A stretch of 64,000 nucleotides of DNA from Struthidea cinerea (lineage: Eukaryota > Chordata > Aves > Passeriformes > Corcoracidae). A program made the translations under genes and the position numbers. Shown piece after piece: positions 48,970 through 61,600 of this stretch. Positions within the stretch are counted from its first letter, which is position 1, and each line of letters starts with the position of its first letter. The notes below the pieces were generated by a model. The model was not told the DNA's origin. It saw only the letters and a list, made by a program, of their open reading frames with translations, and ran no database searches. The stretch covers positions 623,787 to 687,786 of the forward strand of contig VZTI01002052.1 of the NCBI GenBank assembly GCA_013397865.1. The letters are read 5' to 3'.

Positions 48970-49305
48970 CGTATCACAGGACGTGTCAGGTTGGAAGGAC
49001 TACAGTGGGTGATCTGGTCCAGCCTCCCATCTCAGAGCACATGGCATAGGGTTGTGTCCAAACACATTGAGATAGCTCCAGAGAGAGAGACTCCACAGCC
49101 TCTCTGGGCAATCTGTTCCAGTGCTCGGTCACCTGCACATTAAAGTTCTTCCTCAAGTTCACGTGGAACTTCTTGTGCATTAGTTTCTGCCCATTGCCTC
49201 TTCCCCTCTTGGTCAACACCACCGAGCAGAGCCTGGTCCATCCTTTTGGCACTCGCTCCCCCCCCCTTAGATATCCAAGCATATTGATGAGGCCCCCTGT
49301 TAGTC
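48970..49305 (-). mobile_element. CR1 LINE 3' fragment next to the NUP155 promoter
   Basis: The antisense CR1 blocks are in order: 'tgtcaggttggaaggactac', 'actccacagcctctctgggc', 'ttaaagttcttcctcaagtt' and 'gatatccaagcatattgatg'. The copy ends right where the NUP155 CpG island begins. Confidence 0.88.
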
Positions 49306-49314
49306 GGCTCGTCC

Positions 49315-49539
49315 ACTAATCCCCTCCGGCAGAGATCACCTCCCCTCCTCGGCGCGGCTGCCCGCCGCCCGTGCCGGGCCGACCTTTCCCCGCCCCCTTC
49401 CCTTCCGCTCCCCTCTTTCCCGCCGCCGGAAGCGGCCTGCCGCGCGGGGCCTGCCGGGATTGGGCGGGCGGTGGAGCGGCGCGCGAGCGCGGCCCCGCCA
49501 TCGCCGTGTGGCTGCTGTCGTTCTGCCGCCGCCGCCGCG
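49315..49539 (+). promoter_or_regulatory. NUP155 CpG-island promoter
   Basis: A CpG-dense block begins immediately after a CR1 copy and runs through exon 1 into intron 1. It has a GC box (CCCCGCCCCC, 49388-49397), an ETS-type CCGGAAG at 49426-49432, and no TATA box, as in housekeeping promoters. The exact start site is not determinable here. Confidence 0.65.
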
Positions 49540-49675
49540 ATGCCCGCAGCCATGAGCCCCGCCGCGCCGACGGCGCAGGAGGCGCTGGAGAACGCCGGCC
49601 GCATCATCGACCGGCAGATTCAGGACGACCGCTGCTACCCGGACCTGTCGGAGCTGCTGGCGGTGCCGGCGCCCG
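49540..49675 (+). CDS. NUP155: NUP155 coding exon 1
   Basis: The exon encodes [40 protein letters not shown] and AVPAP, then a GTGAGT donor. It matches [22 protein letters not shown] of the human protein, which is 7 residues longer before this motif. I chose the ATG at 49540 (G at -3). A second in-frame ATG is at 49552, and an upstream in-frame ATG at 49471 would add 23 residues with no stop between. Confidence 0.93.
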
Positions 49676-52600
49676 GTGAGTGATCCTGTGGCTCGGGNNN
49701 NNNNNNNNNNNNNNNNNNNNNNNNNNNNNNNNNNNNNNNNNNNNNCGGCACGGCCCGGCCGGACACGCTTGCGGGCTGTGGGCTGTGGGCTGTGGGCTGT
49801 GCTCGGGGTCTGGGGCCGAGTGTGAGGAGGCGTCTTGGTCGCGGAGTGGGGCGTGGGCCGTGCAGTGTCTGCTTCAGTGCGCGGATGAGAGTTGTGGATG
49901 TGAGCAGGGCACGAGGGCTGGGCTTCAAGTGCCTCATGTCCCTCTAAAAGGTGAAGAAAACGGCCCTAATTTTCTGTTCTTCCTATTGGGAAGTGCCGTG
50001 CAGAATGCTCTTATGGTAACCAACTGCCCACCACCACGCCTAAGTTTCTTATGATAACCAAGTGCCCACCACCACGCCTAAGTTACAAGCAGCCTGGAAA
50101 GCTCTCTTAAGCTTCTTTGGCGCTTTTTTTTTTTTTTTTTTTTTTGGTTTGCAGCTTTGTGTCATGCTTATGATATAAGGTGTACTTTCTCCCATCAGAC
50201 ATTTGTCTTCTTCTCCTTAACACGTGGAGGCAGCATTTCTTGCTCCATTAGTGCCGACTGCCTGGCAAAATGGGCTCTGAAGAGATATTCTAGTCGTGTA
50301 TATGCAGAGGTGTCTGGATGCAAACAAAGAGTATCTGTGTTCTGTTGTGCAGTGATGTGCATGACCACAGTGTAACTGCTCTGGCAGCGTCGTGGATACA
50401 CAGCATATAAAACAGTGGATGTATGTGGGTGTTTTAAGTTGGTACTGGAACTATAGTCAGCCTTTCCAGGTGAAGGAATATGATCCTGGCTCGTTCATGT
50501 GAATGTCTGGCCATACCATGAAAAAAGCACTGGAGAGTGTAACAGAAAAAAGGGGGTAAAGAGTAGGCTGGTGTCCAGGTGAGTTACAGTAAGAGTTCGT
50601 TTGCAAATCTGTTTGCTCTTATTTGATTTGAGACTTAGATTTATTGCTTGTGGCTTTGCTGCTACAGAAATGTTTGTCCACACATATCTTTTGAGTAATG
50701 ATACTTACACGTTTAAAGTCTCCGCAGCATCCAGCATCAAGGCTTTTTCGTTGTTGTTGTTCTCACTTGCAGGTAGCCCTACTGTATCTGGTATGTCAGA
50801 TATGGATTATCCTTTACAAGGACCAGGTATGCTGTCAATACCCAATCTTCCAGAAATCAGCTCAGTCCGCCGAGTCCCACTCCCACCTGAGCTAGTGGAG
50901 CAATTTGGACGTATCCTTATGAAAACATATGTCTTAGCTTTTGTAAGCAGTAATATTAGAAACAAACTTCTTGCCTCCGTATTTTTCTTCCCTAATCTTC
51001 TTGGCAGACTCCCAGCAAAAAACTTTAATGTTGTTCAGGTTCTCTTAATAACACTCTTAAGTGGTAACAAGGTACTTGTGTAGAGTTGTTGGTGGAATTG
51101 GTTTCTATATGAAGAATTTTTAAGTATATAGTTTGTGTAGCATATTAATGATTTTTTTAAATGCTCCGAAGATGGTTTTGCCTTTACTACCCAAAATGCA
51201 TTTAATCCTTACATCAGCAGTGCTTCAGATATGCAGTGCAATTGTATGATGGGAGTATTTCCAGAGATCAGCAGAGCTTGGCTGACCATTGACAGTGACA
51301 TCTTTATGTGGAACTATGAAGATGGGTATGTAGAGAATGCATTCCTGATGTTGTTTTATTGGTATTGTACCAATAAAGTTGGTATTAATAAATTAGTTAA
51401 ATTAAGCAACTGCAGCAGTGGAAGATTGTTTACTGGCAGCATATAGGTGTGCTGTTCAGTTTAACTGGTCTTAATTTCTTTTGGGTTTTACTAAAACTTT
51501 TGAATACTAAGTATTTAAGGATCTACAAGAGTTAGTAATATTGCTGCCAAATCATCTACAGGTGAGAGAAAGGAAAATGTATTTGCTTCAGGTTAGACTT
51601 TTCTAATATCCTAAAGTTACTGCTGTACTTATGCAAAGGCTTTGCTTGTGTTGAAAAAGTAGATACTAATTACTCTAATTGCCTCACTTTTATCGATTTA
51701 GTAAGTAGTGAGATGCATGTAGAGTGACCAATCATTCCCACAATGGTGAGTAATAGGGCATTAGTATTTTGAAGTATTGTAATTGAAGCTCTCCATACTT
51801 GCTTATTTTATAGATGTGTAAAACTGAAAATAAGCTCATTAGATTCTGAAATGGCTTTGATGAGTTTATAGTTTGCATGTTTGCTTCTTTATTTGCCCCC
51901 ATAGTAAGCATTTGTGTAGTAAGAATTGCTCTGTACATATTGTTGCATTTCCTAAAAAGCGTAAAGTTCAGGTTAGCTACTATCTATACATTTACATTGT
52001 GTCAGAGTGTATTAAATACATTCCCCAAAGAAAGCAGTGCTGCATGGTGTTAGTGATAGATAGTGGGGAGGAAGTTGGGGATTTTTGCTTCAGATAATTT
52101 TCGTGGGAGAAAAAAAACCCATGTGATTTCCTTCTTTTGATGTTAATCAGTATTGCAGATGCTGCATTGTGTAATTCAGAGTAGACTGTATGAATTAACA
52201 AAATCCAAAAATATAAAATGCTGCAGTTGGATTTCAGGTTTGAAACTCAACTGTAGGAGCTGCAAGCAACTGGAATGACCTGCTTTCACTGAAAATGAAA
52301 GATGTAGATGGCTTCAGAGTATTACAAAAGTATTAATAATTTTTAAATATACATTGATTTTATTTAGTATGTTATTATGTGATGCTACATGAAAAATTTC
52401 ATGCTGTTTTTTGTTTATTTATTGACAGAGGGGATCTGGCTTATTTTGATGGCCTCAGTGAAACTATTCTTGCAGTGGGCCTTGTAAAGCCAAAGGCAGG
52501 TAAGGAGTATTATGGCAGAGATTAGAATTGGGCAGTACTGAACCTTCTGTGTATTTTTTTTAGTCTTTATATGTATATCTGCATTTATATTTTATATAAA

Positions 52601-55600
52601 TATTCCGATTAAAATATAAAGTAATAGAAAAACCAAAATATGTTTTGGGTTTTATATATGGGTAGATATTAATATGCATACGTGTTTAATGCATGGATGT
52701 GTCACTTGGTGCTGTGGTTTAGTTGACATTGTAGCATTCAGTCTCAAGGTTGGATTCTGTGGTCCTGGAGGTCTTTTCCAGCCTCAATGATTCTATGATA
52801 TGTGAAAATCTGTGGTTTGCATATGTGTATATATGTACACACAGGATATATGAGATTGTTTTGATTTTAGAAACATTGTGAAATCAATTACAACCCAAAA
52901 ATAATGTATAGTTAAACAATTATTTACACTGATAAGGTTGCATTTTTTTGCCACATCATGCTTTAACATTTGCCCTGTTTATAAATTTAAATATTCAAGT
53001 GATAATTTCCATGAGATTCTGGTTTATAGCCCTCACAGTTCAGTATCTACTGCTTAGATAACATTAAAGTCAAAGTTGAATTGGCGAGTGAGTTGAGTTT
53101 AAAAGAAGCATGTTGGTAAAAAAAAATGTCGTGTTAGATATCTTGTGTTTAACAAAATGGAAGTCGAGCTGCTGGCTGATGCGCCTTTCTAACTCTAGAA
53201 TTTCACAGATCATTAGGCTTTACATATGACTGCTCTGTCTAATCAGTTGATGTGGCTTTCCAATGGATTTATTTGCTTACATCATTCTGATCCTAGGAGC
53301 AGGATGCAAACTAAAATTTCTTCTTTTATTTAGGTATCTTCCAGCCTCATGTTCGACACTTACTTGTTCTGGCTACTCCTGTGGATATTGTGATTTTAGG
53401 GCTTCATTGTTCTAATATACAGTCAGGTAATTCTCTCTTCTCCCTTTATTCCCAGTTGTGTATTAACAAATACATATCAGTTTTATTAGTAGGCACTCAA
53501 AATTTCTAAAAATCCCCATGTGCCAAGTGCCTTTCTAGTTTTTAAATCTTTAAACCATGTTACAAGCAATTTTTACGGTGTACGCACTTGCTGGATCGTG
53601 GACTCCATGAGAAGCACTGAGTTTTATTACTTGCTGATTTAATGTAAAAAGAGCTTTTGAAACAGGTGCTCCTGTTAATTAAACAGCATGTTGGAGAGGG
53701 AGAGAAGACAGGAGCATGAATCTTGAAACTGATGCATAGAGTTCATTAACTTCATTGGCATTTGTATTCCAACCACAAAAATTGAGAACGTGATAACATG
53801 TTTTTATGCCATATGTACTAACAGAAAAAAATGTTTGGTGAAAGTAAAAGAATTAGACTACTTTGGTTTTTTTAATAATGTGTTGATGTAAAAGAGAAAA
53901 CAAGTAGAAACCTATTTTGGACTTGCTGTGATTTGGAGGAGAGAACAATCTATAGAAATTTAAAGCAGTGCATTTCCTTCCTTGGAAACCTACGTTGATT
54001 CGATTTGTTACTCTGCAGTTCGCACTGGACAAAAGCTGTTCCAGAATGTACTCAGTAACTATGAAATTTGCTGTAATTTTTTTCTGGTTTCTGAAATGTT
54101 TCTTATCACAGACCTGTAGTATTTATTAAAACAGCTTAAAAACTAAAGGGGATTTATGTTTGTTTGTTTATTGAAGGTACTGGATCGCTCAATGACAGCA
54201 TGTCTGGAGGAATGCAGCTGCTGCCAGATCCTCTGTATTCGCTCCCTACTGACAACACCTACATCCTGGCGATCACATCCAGTGATAATGGGCGGATCTT
54301 TTTGGCAGGGAAAGATGGATGCTTATATGAAGTAGCATACCAGGTGACTGTGGGTTTTACACGCAGACTTTTTTCATTACTTCACTGTTGTGGGATCTCA
54401 GCAATAATAGTTCTAAATCATGTCAAGTTTGCGGTCTTTTTCTTCTATAATTGTGTTGCATGGCTTGGTTGCACAACAGCTTAGGGTAGATGCATTGAAG
54501 AAGTAGTAATTATGTGAGGAATAGCAGTGCAGTTTTGGTAAACTTAAAAAATTCAAATTGTGACATCTGCACACTTTTTTTAATGCAAATTTTTCCTTTT
54601 AATTATCACTGTTTTCTTTCCATTGCATAATACATACTTGTTCAGTTAAATCAATAGTTTGTGGTTAATCTTTACTTGTTTTCATACTCGTCCTTTTAAT
54701 GACTTTTTAAATATCGCTTCTAGTTTGAATTTTGTTTTGCTTTTTCTTTCAATGCTGTATTTCTTTTAAATTGTAGGCTGAAGCAGGCTGGTTTAGCCAG
54801 CGCTGTAGAAAAATTAATCATTCAAAGAGTGCGCTGTCTTTTCTTATTCCTTCATTGCTACAGTTCACGTTCTCAGAGGATGGTAAGTACTGATGTTAAA
54901 GACTTAGCCAATAACTTAATGTAAACTTTAAAAATAATACTACCAAGAGTCAGTCTGAATATTTTGCTTACTCAGAGCATTTAGTTATTGTCAGTGATAC
55001 TTACAGTGGTTGATTATTATAACAGAATGGCACAAATTGTGTGTCTAATTCAGGATATAGATAGCAAAGCCGGAAAAAATTGACATTTCTGACTAAAGTT
55101 AGTTATCTGTAGCAAAAAATTAATATGTGCTTAGCGGGATCACTGTGAACATGGAAAATCTGTAAGTGGATAATCTTACCCTCTTCCACTGCTTAGTGAA
55201 AAATTATTTTGAAATTATATGGTTTTTTGCTCTGGGGTTTTGTTGTTTGTTTACTAGCAGTTGTGTTAGTTGATTGCTGTTTTAAATCACTTACAGCAGC
55301 AGTCTTGTTTGGACAAAACTGCAGTTTTTGTTTACTTACAATTCATCATTTTATAGGTATTCTGTCCTAAACTTGCCTTCTCAGGTCCAGTGTTCATTTG
55401 CTGGTTCTCCCTTTTTTTCCCCCTTCTCCAGATCCTGTAGTTCAAATCGCCGTTGACAACTCTCGAAATATCTTGTACACCCGTTCAGAAAAAGGAGTCC
55501 TGCAAGTATGTGACTTCTTATGACTCTTTGGTCTGTTACTAATGTGTGTAATAATGTACAGATATGTTTGTTAGTTTACCTCAATACCTGAGAATTCTCT

Positions 55601-58600
55601 GTAGCTATGTCAGACCCTTATTCCTGTTTATCTTCTTGTAGCAATGTGCGTGCTGAAGACTTGAAATACTTTTTTTCTGAGGAAAGAGTAGCCTCAATTC
55701 TGTGGAAACTTGAGTACGAAATAGAAATACAGCTTGAGTTGCTTCTTCATAAGTGGGGCTGCATTTCTTAATTCATTCGTAAATCACTAAGCTGTGTTAT
55801 TGAATTGCAGGTTTATGATTTGGGGCAAGATGGTCAAGGAATGACCAGGGTCACTTCTCTTTCACAAAATGCTATCGTTTCTGCTGCAGGGAGCATTGCC
55901 AGGTATGTTTGTGACAATTACAGTGTTAGAGTCTTCCTTTAAGGCCAATAGTTTCACAATATGGTTTTGAAGAATGTTTATCTATTTCTTTGAATTAAAA
56001 GTGTATTGGGGTTTTTTTGTTTTATTTTTCAGAACAATTGATCGTTCTGTATTTAAGCCTATTGTTCAAATAGCAGTGATTGAAAATTCTGAATCTATAG
56101 ACTGTCAACTACTAGCAATCACACATGCAGGTAAAAAAGCAGTGCTAACACCCCTCTATTTAAACTGATAAATGGTGTCTGCACAGTTTATGACTTTTTT
56201 CATCTTTTGTTCAGGGGTCCGACTATATTTTAGTACTTCACAATTTAAACATCCAACAGCTCGTCCTTCCATGTTAACCTTGGTTCATGTCCGTCTGCCA
56301 CCTGGATTTTCAGCTTCTTCGAATGTAGAGAAGCCTGCAAAGGTTCACAGAGCTCTTTATAGCAAAGGTGAGCAGTGGAACATGGCTCAGATGAGATTAT
56401 TTTTTGTGTGTAACAGTCACTATTACATTGATCTGCATAAACATAAGTTTTACCTTTTAGATGGCAAATGGTGTTAAAAGTGACCTTTTGAAGAACCGTA
56501 TGACATACAGACCCAGGAGATATTATTTGCTGTTCGCATCTTACGATAAAGACTGAAAGACTGAGTTTTGCTAATTTAGGAATGAATTAATGAGTTTGCA
56601 TTTAGCGTTTGATGATTGGTTCTAATAAGGACTTACTATTGCTATTCTTGCTAGGGGTCCTGCTGATGGCAGCTTCAGAAAATGAAGATAATGACATCCT
56701 GTGGTGTGTCAATCATGATTCTTTCCCTTTTCAAAAGCCAATGGTGGAAACACAGGTATAAAGCAAACTTCTATATGATTTTGATGAAATCAAGCTATTA
56801 TGTTTTCTTTCCTAATATCAGATGCCTAAATAATACTGTCTGCAAGAAATAAGTAGATGTCAGAAAACTTCATTAAGAGTTTGGAAACTCTCACAAAGCT
56901 GAATGAGTCTCTCTTAGTAGGGATCCCTAGTTCAAACATACTTTTCTAACTTGATGCAAGCTATATGTCAAAAACAATTGCCTTAACTTCTAAGACTTGA
57001 CTTCTGATTAATATATTTGAGAATACTCTTGTCTGTAGCAATGCTGTGTATTGTGCACAAGCACAGAAACACATGGTCCTTAGTCCATAATGGTGTTTGT
57101 TGATGAGGATAAAATTTGGTAAAGGTTGTTTACAATGTAGATGCTAGAAACTTTGGGATTCCTTATTTAAACTTACATGCCATGTCTTCATTAAAATCCA
57201 CACATGATTAATCTCTTTATTATTTCATGAGAAGGGGTTCTGACTTCTGACTTTCATTTTCCTGACTGTTCTATAAGTGCGTTTGTAATAGAGGTTTGGA
57301 GGGTGTTAGTTGCTTTATGTGTCAGTTCAGAGAAAACGTATTTCATCTCTAAAAGAAGTTTCAAGTCTTCTGATGAAGTAGGGGAGTGACATGTGAAAAA
57401 TAGTGTTACTGAAGGAGTAGCAGAGTTGGAGTGAATGAAGGGGCTGTGTAAGTTAAAAACCTCAAAGTCAGGTTTTGATTTATCTGCTGTTTTAATTAAC
57501 AACTTACAAAGGAACTTTATAGTTGCTTCAGATCTCTTCCCTGCAAAATCTTATACATAAATATCCCAAGTGCTGACCGCTTTTTTCTCAAGGCATCTGA
57601 CAGTAACAGCTAGGTTTCCCAAACAAAACTGCAGCCTGTTCTTGAGCAGCAGTTCTTCCTTGTTAGCATACGTAGTTTTATGGAATGTCTTCACGAGTGT
57701 ATGTCTCCTCCTGAGTTGTATTTCTTCTACTGAGAAGCACTGTTGCCAGCTGTGAAAGTTTTGTAAACTTTAGATTCTTTTAGAGATCATTTAAATTCAG
57801 GATGCCTATGGTACTTACCTCTGATATGGTTAGTAGATGGTTGCTGTTTATATTGTAGCAGCCTTACTTTGCAAGTTGTTTTACATTTAAATGTAAAACA
57901 CTATCCCTGTCCCCCAAAAGAAGCAATGTATTATTCTCTTTCTCCTCAAAGCAGCAGTGTATATATATCTGTAAATTTGATGGTAACTTTCTGTTGGACA
58001 GTACAAGAACTTGGTTATTTTCTTTGAGTTTTCTTATGTGAAGAGCAGATTCTGTTCTGTGTAATTTTAAATGGTAAATAGTAAAATACTACCATGGATG
58101 TGCAAAGCCCATATCTTTGACCAAGCTTTGGATAATATCTGTCTGTTCTTCAGATGACGACCCGTGTTGATGGACATTCCTGGGCTCTTTCTGCTATTGA
58201 TGAATTTAAAGTTCAGAAGATTGTAACACCACTAAATAAAGATGTTATTCCCATAACTGATTCACCTGTTGTTGTGCAGCAACACATGCTGCCACCTAAG
58301 AGGTTTGTTCTGCTTTCAGCCCAGGTGAGTATTACTTTTCTTGGTACTGGTAATCAGAAGAACAAGTATAAAATTGGACAACTCATCTAAACCTATACAT
58401 GATTCATTTTAGATATGTTTTAAGGATTATATTGTTAACATTAATCGGAATAAGGAAGAAGATTGCTGAAACTATCTGTACCTACTTTAAATTTAGTCAA
58501 AGTTTTTAGACCAACATCTCTTATACAGTGTATCAATAGTTTTTGTTGTTCTCCAGAAACACTTGCAGATACGAATAATCTGGAAAGTTTTTTTAGCTTC

Positions 58601-61600
58601 AGTTATGCTCTTGATTATACGAAATTGAAACAGTCATTGTCTACCCAGAAAATACAGTTCAAGTAAATATTGTTGGCAATTGAAATTTGAATTAATAATT
58701 TCTTATTTGTCATAGAAAAAGTCCCAAAAGGGTTTTTTTGAGTGGATTTTAAAAAACAAACCCACAAAAAGAAAGAAATTAACTTTCGTACTTTTCTGAT
58801 TACATTTTTAGGCACTCAATATCTTGAGCAATAGGCTATTTGAAACAAATAATGTTTAAATATTAATGTCTTGCAAACTCTAGACCTGCAAGCTGCATTT
58901 GTTTAGTAGGAGCTGTTTTGTTGAGGACATTAATTGGGTCCTTTCCAGTAGTTAGTTTGAATGCGGGGAAGGTGATTATTGTGAAGTCTTCCCATGCCTT
59001 GAATTCTTTGAGCATTTTTCTTCCAGGCAGCTTTCAGGATTTGCAAGAAACACAGAACCTTTCTTTTCTGCATATACTTGCATATGCTTATATTCTATGC
59101 TTTGTGTTAGGCAAAAAACAGCAAAATTAACTCAGTTTGTGGAGAATTTATAGCCATTGCAGTACTTTGTCTTTCATAGACTCACTAGTGAATGGGAGCT
59201 GGGCTTTGGGCACCAGGTGCATTTTGATCCAAGGGTGCCACAGTGGAAAACTCAAAATGCTAAAGATAAACATCATGGGGATGAAACACAACTTTATAGT
59301 TGTAAAGACAACTTTATTCTCACTTGCTTTGTCTTACTTTTAGGGAAGCTTTATGTTTCATAAACTCAGACCTGTAGATCAACTGCGTCATCTGCTTGTG
59401 AGCAATACAGGTGGAGATGGAGAAGAGGTTGAGAGATTTTTTAAGTTGCATCAGGTAAGAGCTTTTGATGCATTATGAAAAATGGAAGATTTGTAGTCTT
59501 TCCATTGTTGCTGCAATCTTCTCGTCAATGTTTCATTTGGCAATTAAAGCGATAACTTTTTCTTTTGTCTACGTATAGCTAAATTGTATAGAGAAATAAT
59601 TTCTCATTTTATGGTATCTAAAAACAAACATGTGATTCACTTTCCCTGAAATTCCTGTACATCTTGTATGCAGAAGTCTAATGCAGTTCTTAGTTTAGAA
59701 AGAAGTTCATCTGAGAGCAGGAGAGGAAGAGTTCCTCAAAAAGCTGGATTCCAACCACTGCAAGGGGTTTTTGTATTTGGAAGGCCAGGAGAAATGTGTG
59801 TAATTGGTCTGGGAATTTTATTAGCCGCTGTTTTTCTTAAAGGTCAACAACAAGCAAGCAGAAATTTTGTTATTGTGGACTACAATTTTAATATGACTAG
59901 TATTGTGTAGTATCTGTATTGAGTATCACTGTAGTGAGCGTTTATTGTAATAATCTATTTTCTTGTGCATGGATAGTACATAATTGATACATTATTAGAA
60001 TATGCAAACACTGATTTGTACAGGTGTTTTTTCTTGAAACACAATGGTAATTTATGTTCTTGTAGAAAGTGCGTGAATCTTACTCACGTGTCAGGCATGG
60101 AGATTGTTCCATACAAGGAATAGCACTAAGTTTGCAAAAACTGTACAGCTAAAATTTACCTGATACAGAGGAATAACTTGCTAGGATTCACTTCTTGTCT
60201 GTAATGGGGAAGAGCCGATTTCCCTAGCTTCTAAATAAAATCATGCAGGAAGTATTTACTGTTTTAGTTACTGAGGAACATAACTTCTATGCTTTTCTCA
60301 CCTACTTGAGATAAGACAACACGCTAACAGTGTAATATGCTCTAGGAGGATCAGGCCTGTGCCACTTGCCTTATTTTGGCCTGTTCTAATGCTGCCTGTG
60401 ATAGAGAAGTATCTGCCTGGGCTACTCGAGCATTCTTCAGGTAAGTTTCAATTCTGTGTGTCATTCTGAATATTATGCTCAAGATCACTACAGCACTAAA
60501 CACTTCTACACTCCTACAGGCTTTCTAACCTGCTGCCAGTTCAGGGCCTGGTGACTTTTAGTTATAGGTGTTGATATTTTGGTGGTGGTGGTGGTTTTGG
60601 GTTTTGTGAGGCGGTTTTTCTTGGTTGGTTGGTTGCTTTGGCTGTGGTTGTTGTTTAGTTTTGTTTGTTTTTTCCAGTACAATTTGAGTGATAAAGTATG
60701 AGCTTCCACTCTGGAGGATTAAATTGCAATCTGTGTATTTTAAGTACCGCATATCCTTAGTGTGGTGCAAATACGTATATTTTCATTGGCTGCCTTAAAG
60801 AAGTTGGTATATACATGGAGATACAAAATGGTTTGGGTTGGAAGGGACCTTAAAGATCATCTAGTTTCAACCATCCTGCTGTGTGGAGGGATGCCATCCA
60901 CTAGATCATGTTGTTTAAGGCCCCATCCATCCTGGGGCCTTAAAGTTGAATACTTTAATGAATGGAATATCCTCAACTTCTTTGGCCAACCTCTTCCAGT
61001 GCCTCACTTACCTCACAGTAAAGAATTTTTTCCTAGTACCTAACCTAAATCTCTTTGATCTTTTAGTTTAAAACCATTCCTCCTTGTCCTGTCGCTATCT
61101 GCTCTTGTGAAAAGTTGCTCTTCCTTGATATTTATAAGGCACCCTTTAAGTCCTGGAACGTGCTATAAGTTCTCCCCAGAGTCTTCTCATCTCCCAGCTG
61201 AAAAACCCCAGCTCTCAATCTGTCTTCATAGCACAGCTGCTCCAACAAACACCCTGATGGTCTTCATGGCCTCCTCTGGACCTGTTATAGCAGGTCCAGA
61301 CTCTTTCTTGTAGCGACCCCAGAGCTGGACGCAGTGAGGGTGTGCAGGTGGGTTATCACAAGGACAGAGTGTAAGGGGAGAATCACCTTCCTCAACCTGC
61401 TGACCATTCCTCTTTTGATGCAGCCCAGGATAGTGTTGGCTTTTTTGGCAGACTGTTGGTTTATTTCCAGCTCTTTATCCACGAGAACCCTGAAGTGTTT
61501 CTCCACAGGACTGCCCTCAATGAGTTCTTTTCCCAATCTGTGCTATGTCTGGGATTGCCCCAACTCAGGTTCAGCACCTTGCACTTGGCCTTGTTGAACC

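Larger units (their letters stand above)
49676..50772 (+). other. NUP155 intron 1 with assembly gap
   Basis: The intron contains a 48-bp run of N (49698-49745), a GGGCTGT heptamer repeated four times (49773-49800), a 38-bp tandem duplication (50010-50084) and a 22-T tract (50124-50145). The first 250 bp are CpG-rich. No coding segment is recognised. Confidence 0.8.

Noticed and set aside
49140..49607. 155-codon minus-strand open frame at the NUP155 start
   Set aside because: It runs through a CR1 fragment and the CpG island, opposite to exon 1. Its Arg/Gly/Ala-rich composition reflects GC content only.
60558..60770. Minus-strand open frames rich in Gln, Asn, Thr and Lys
   Set aside because: They are translations of the GT-rich low-complexity tract.
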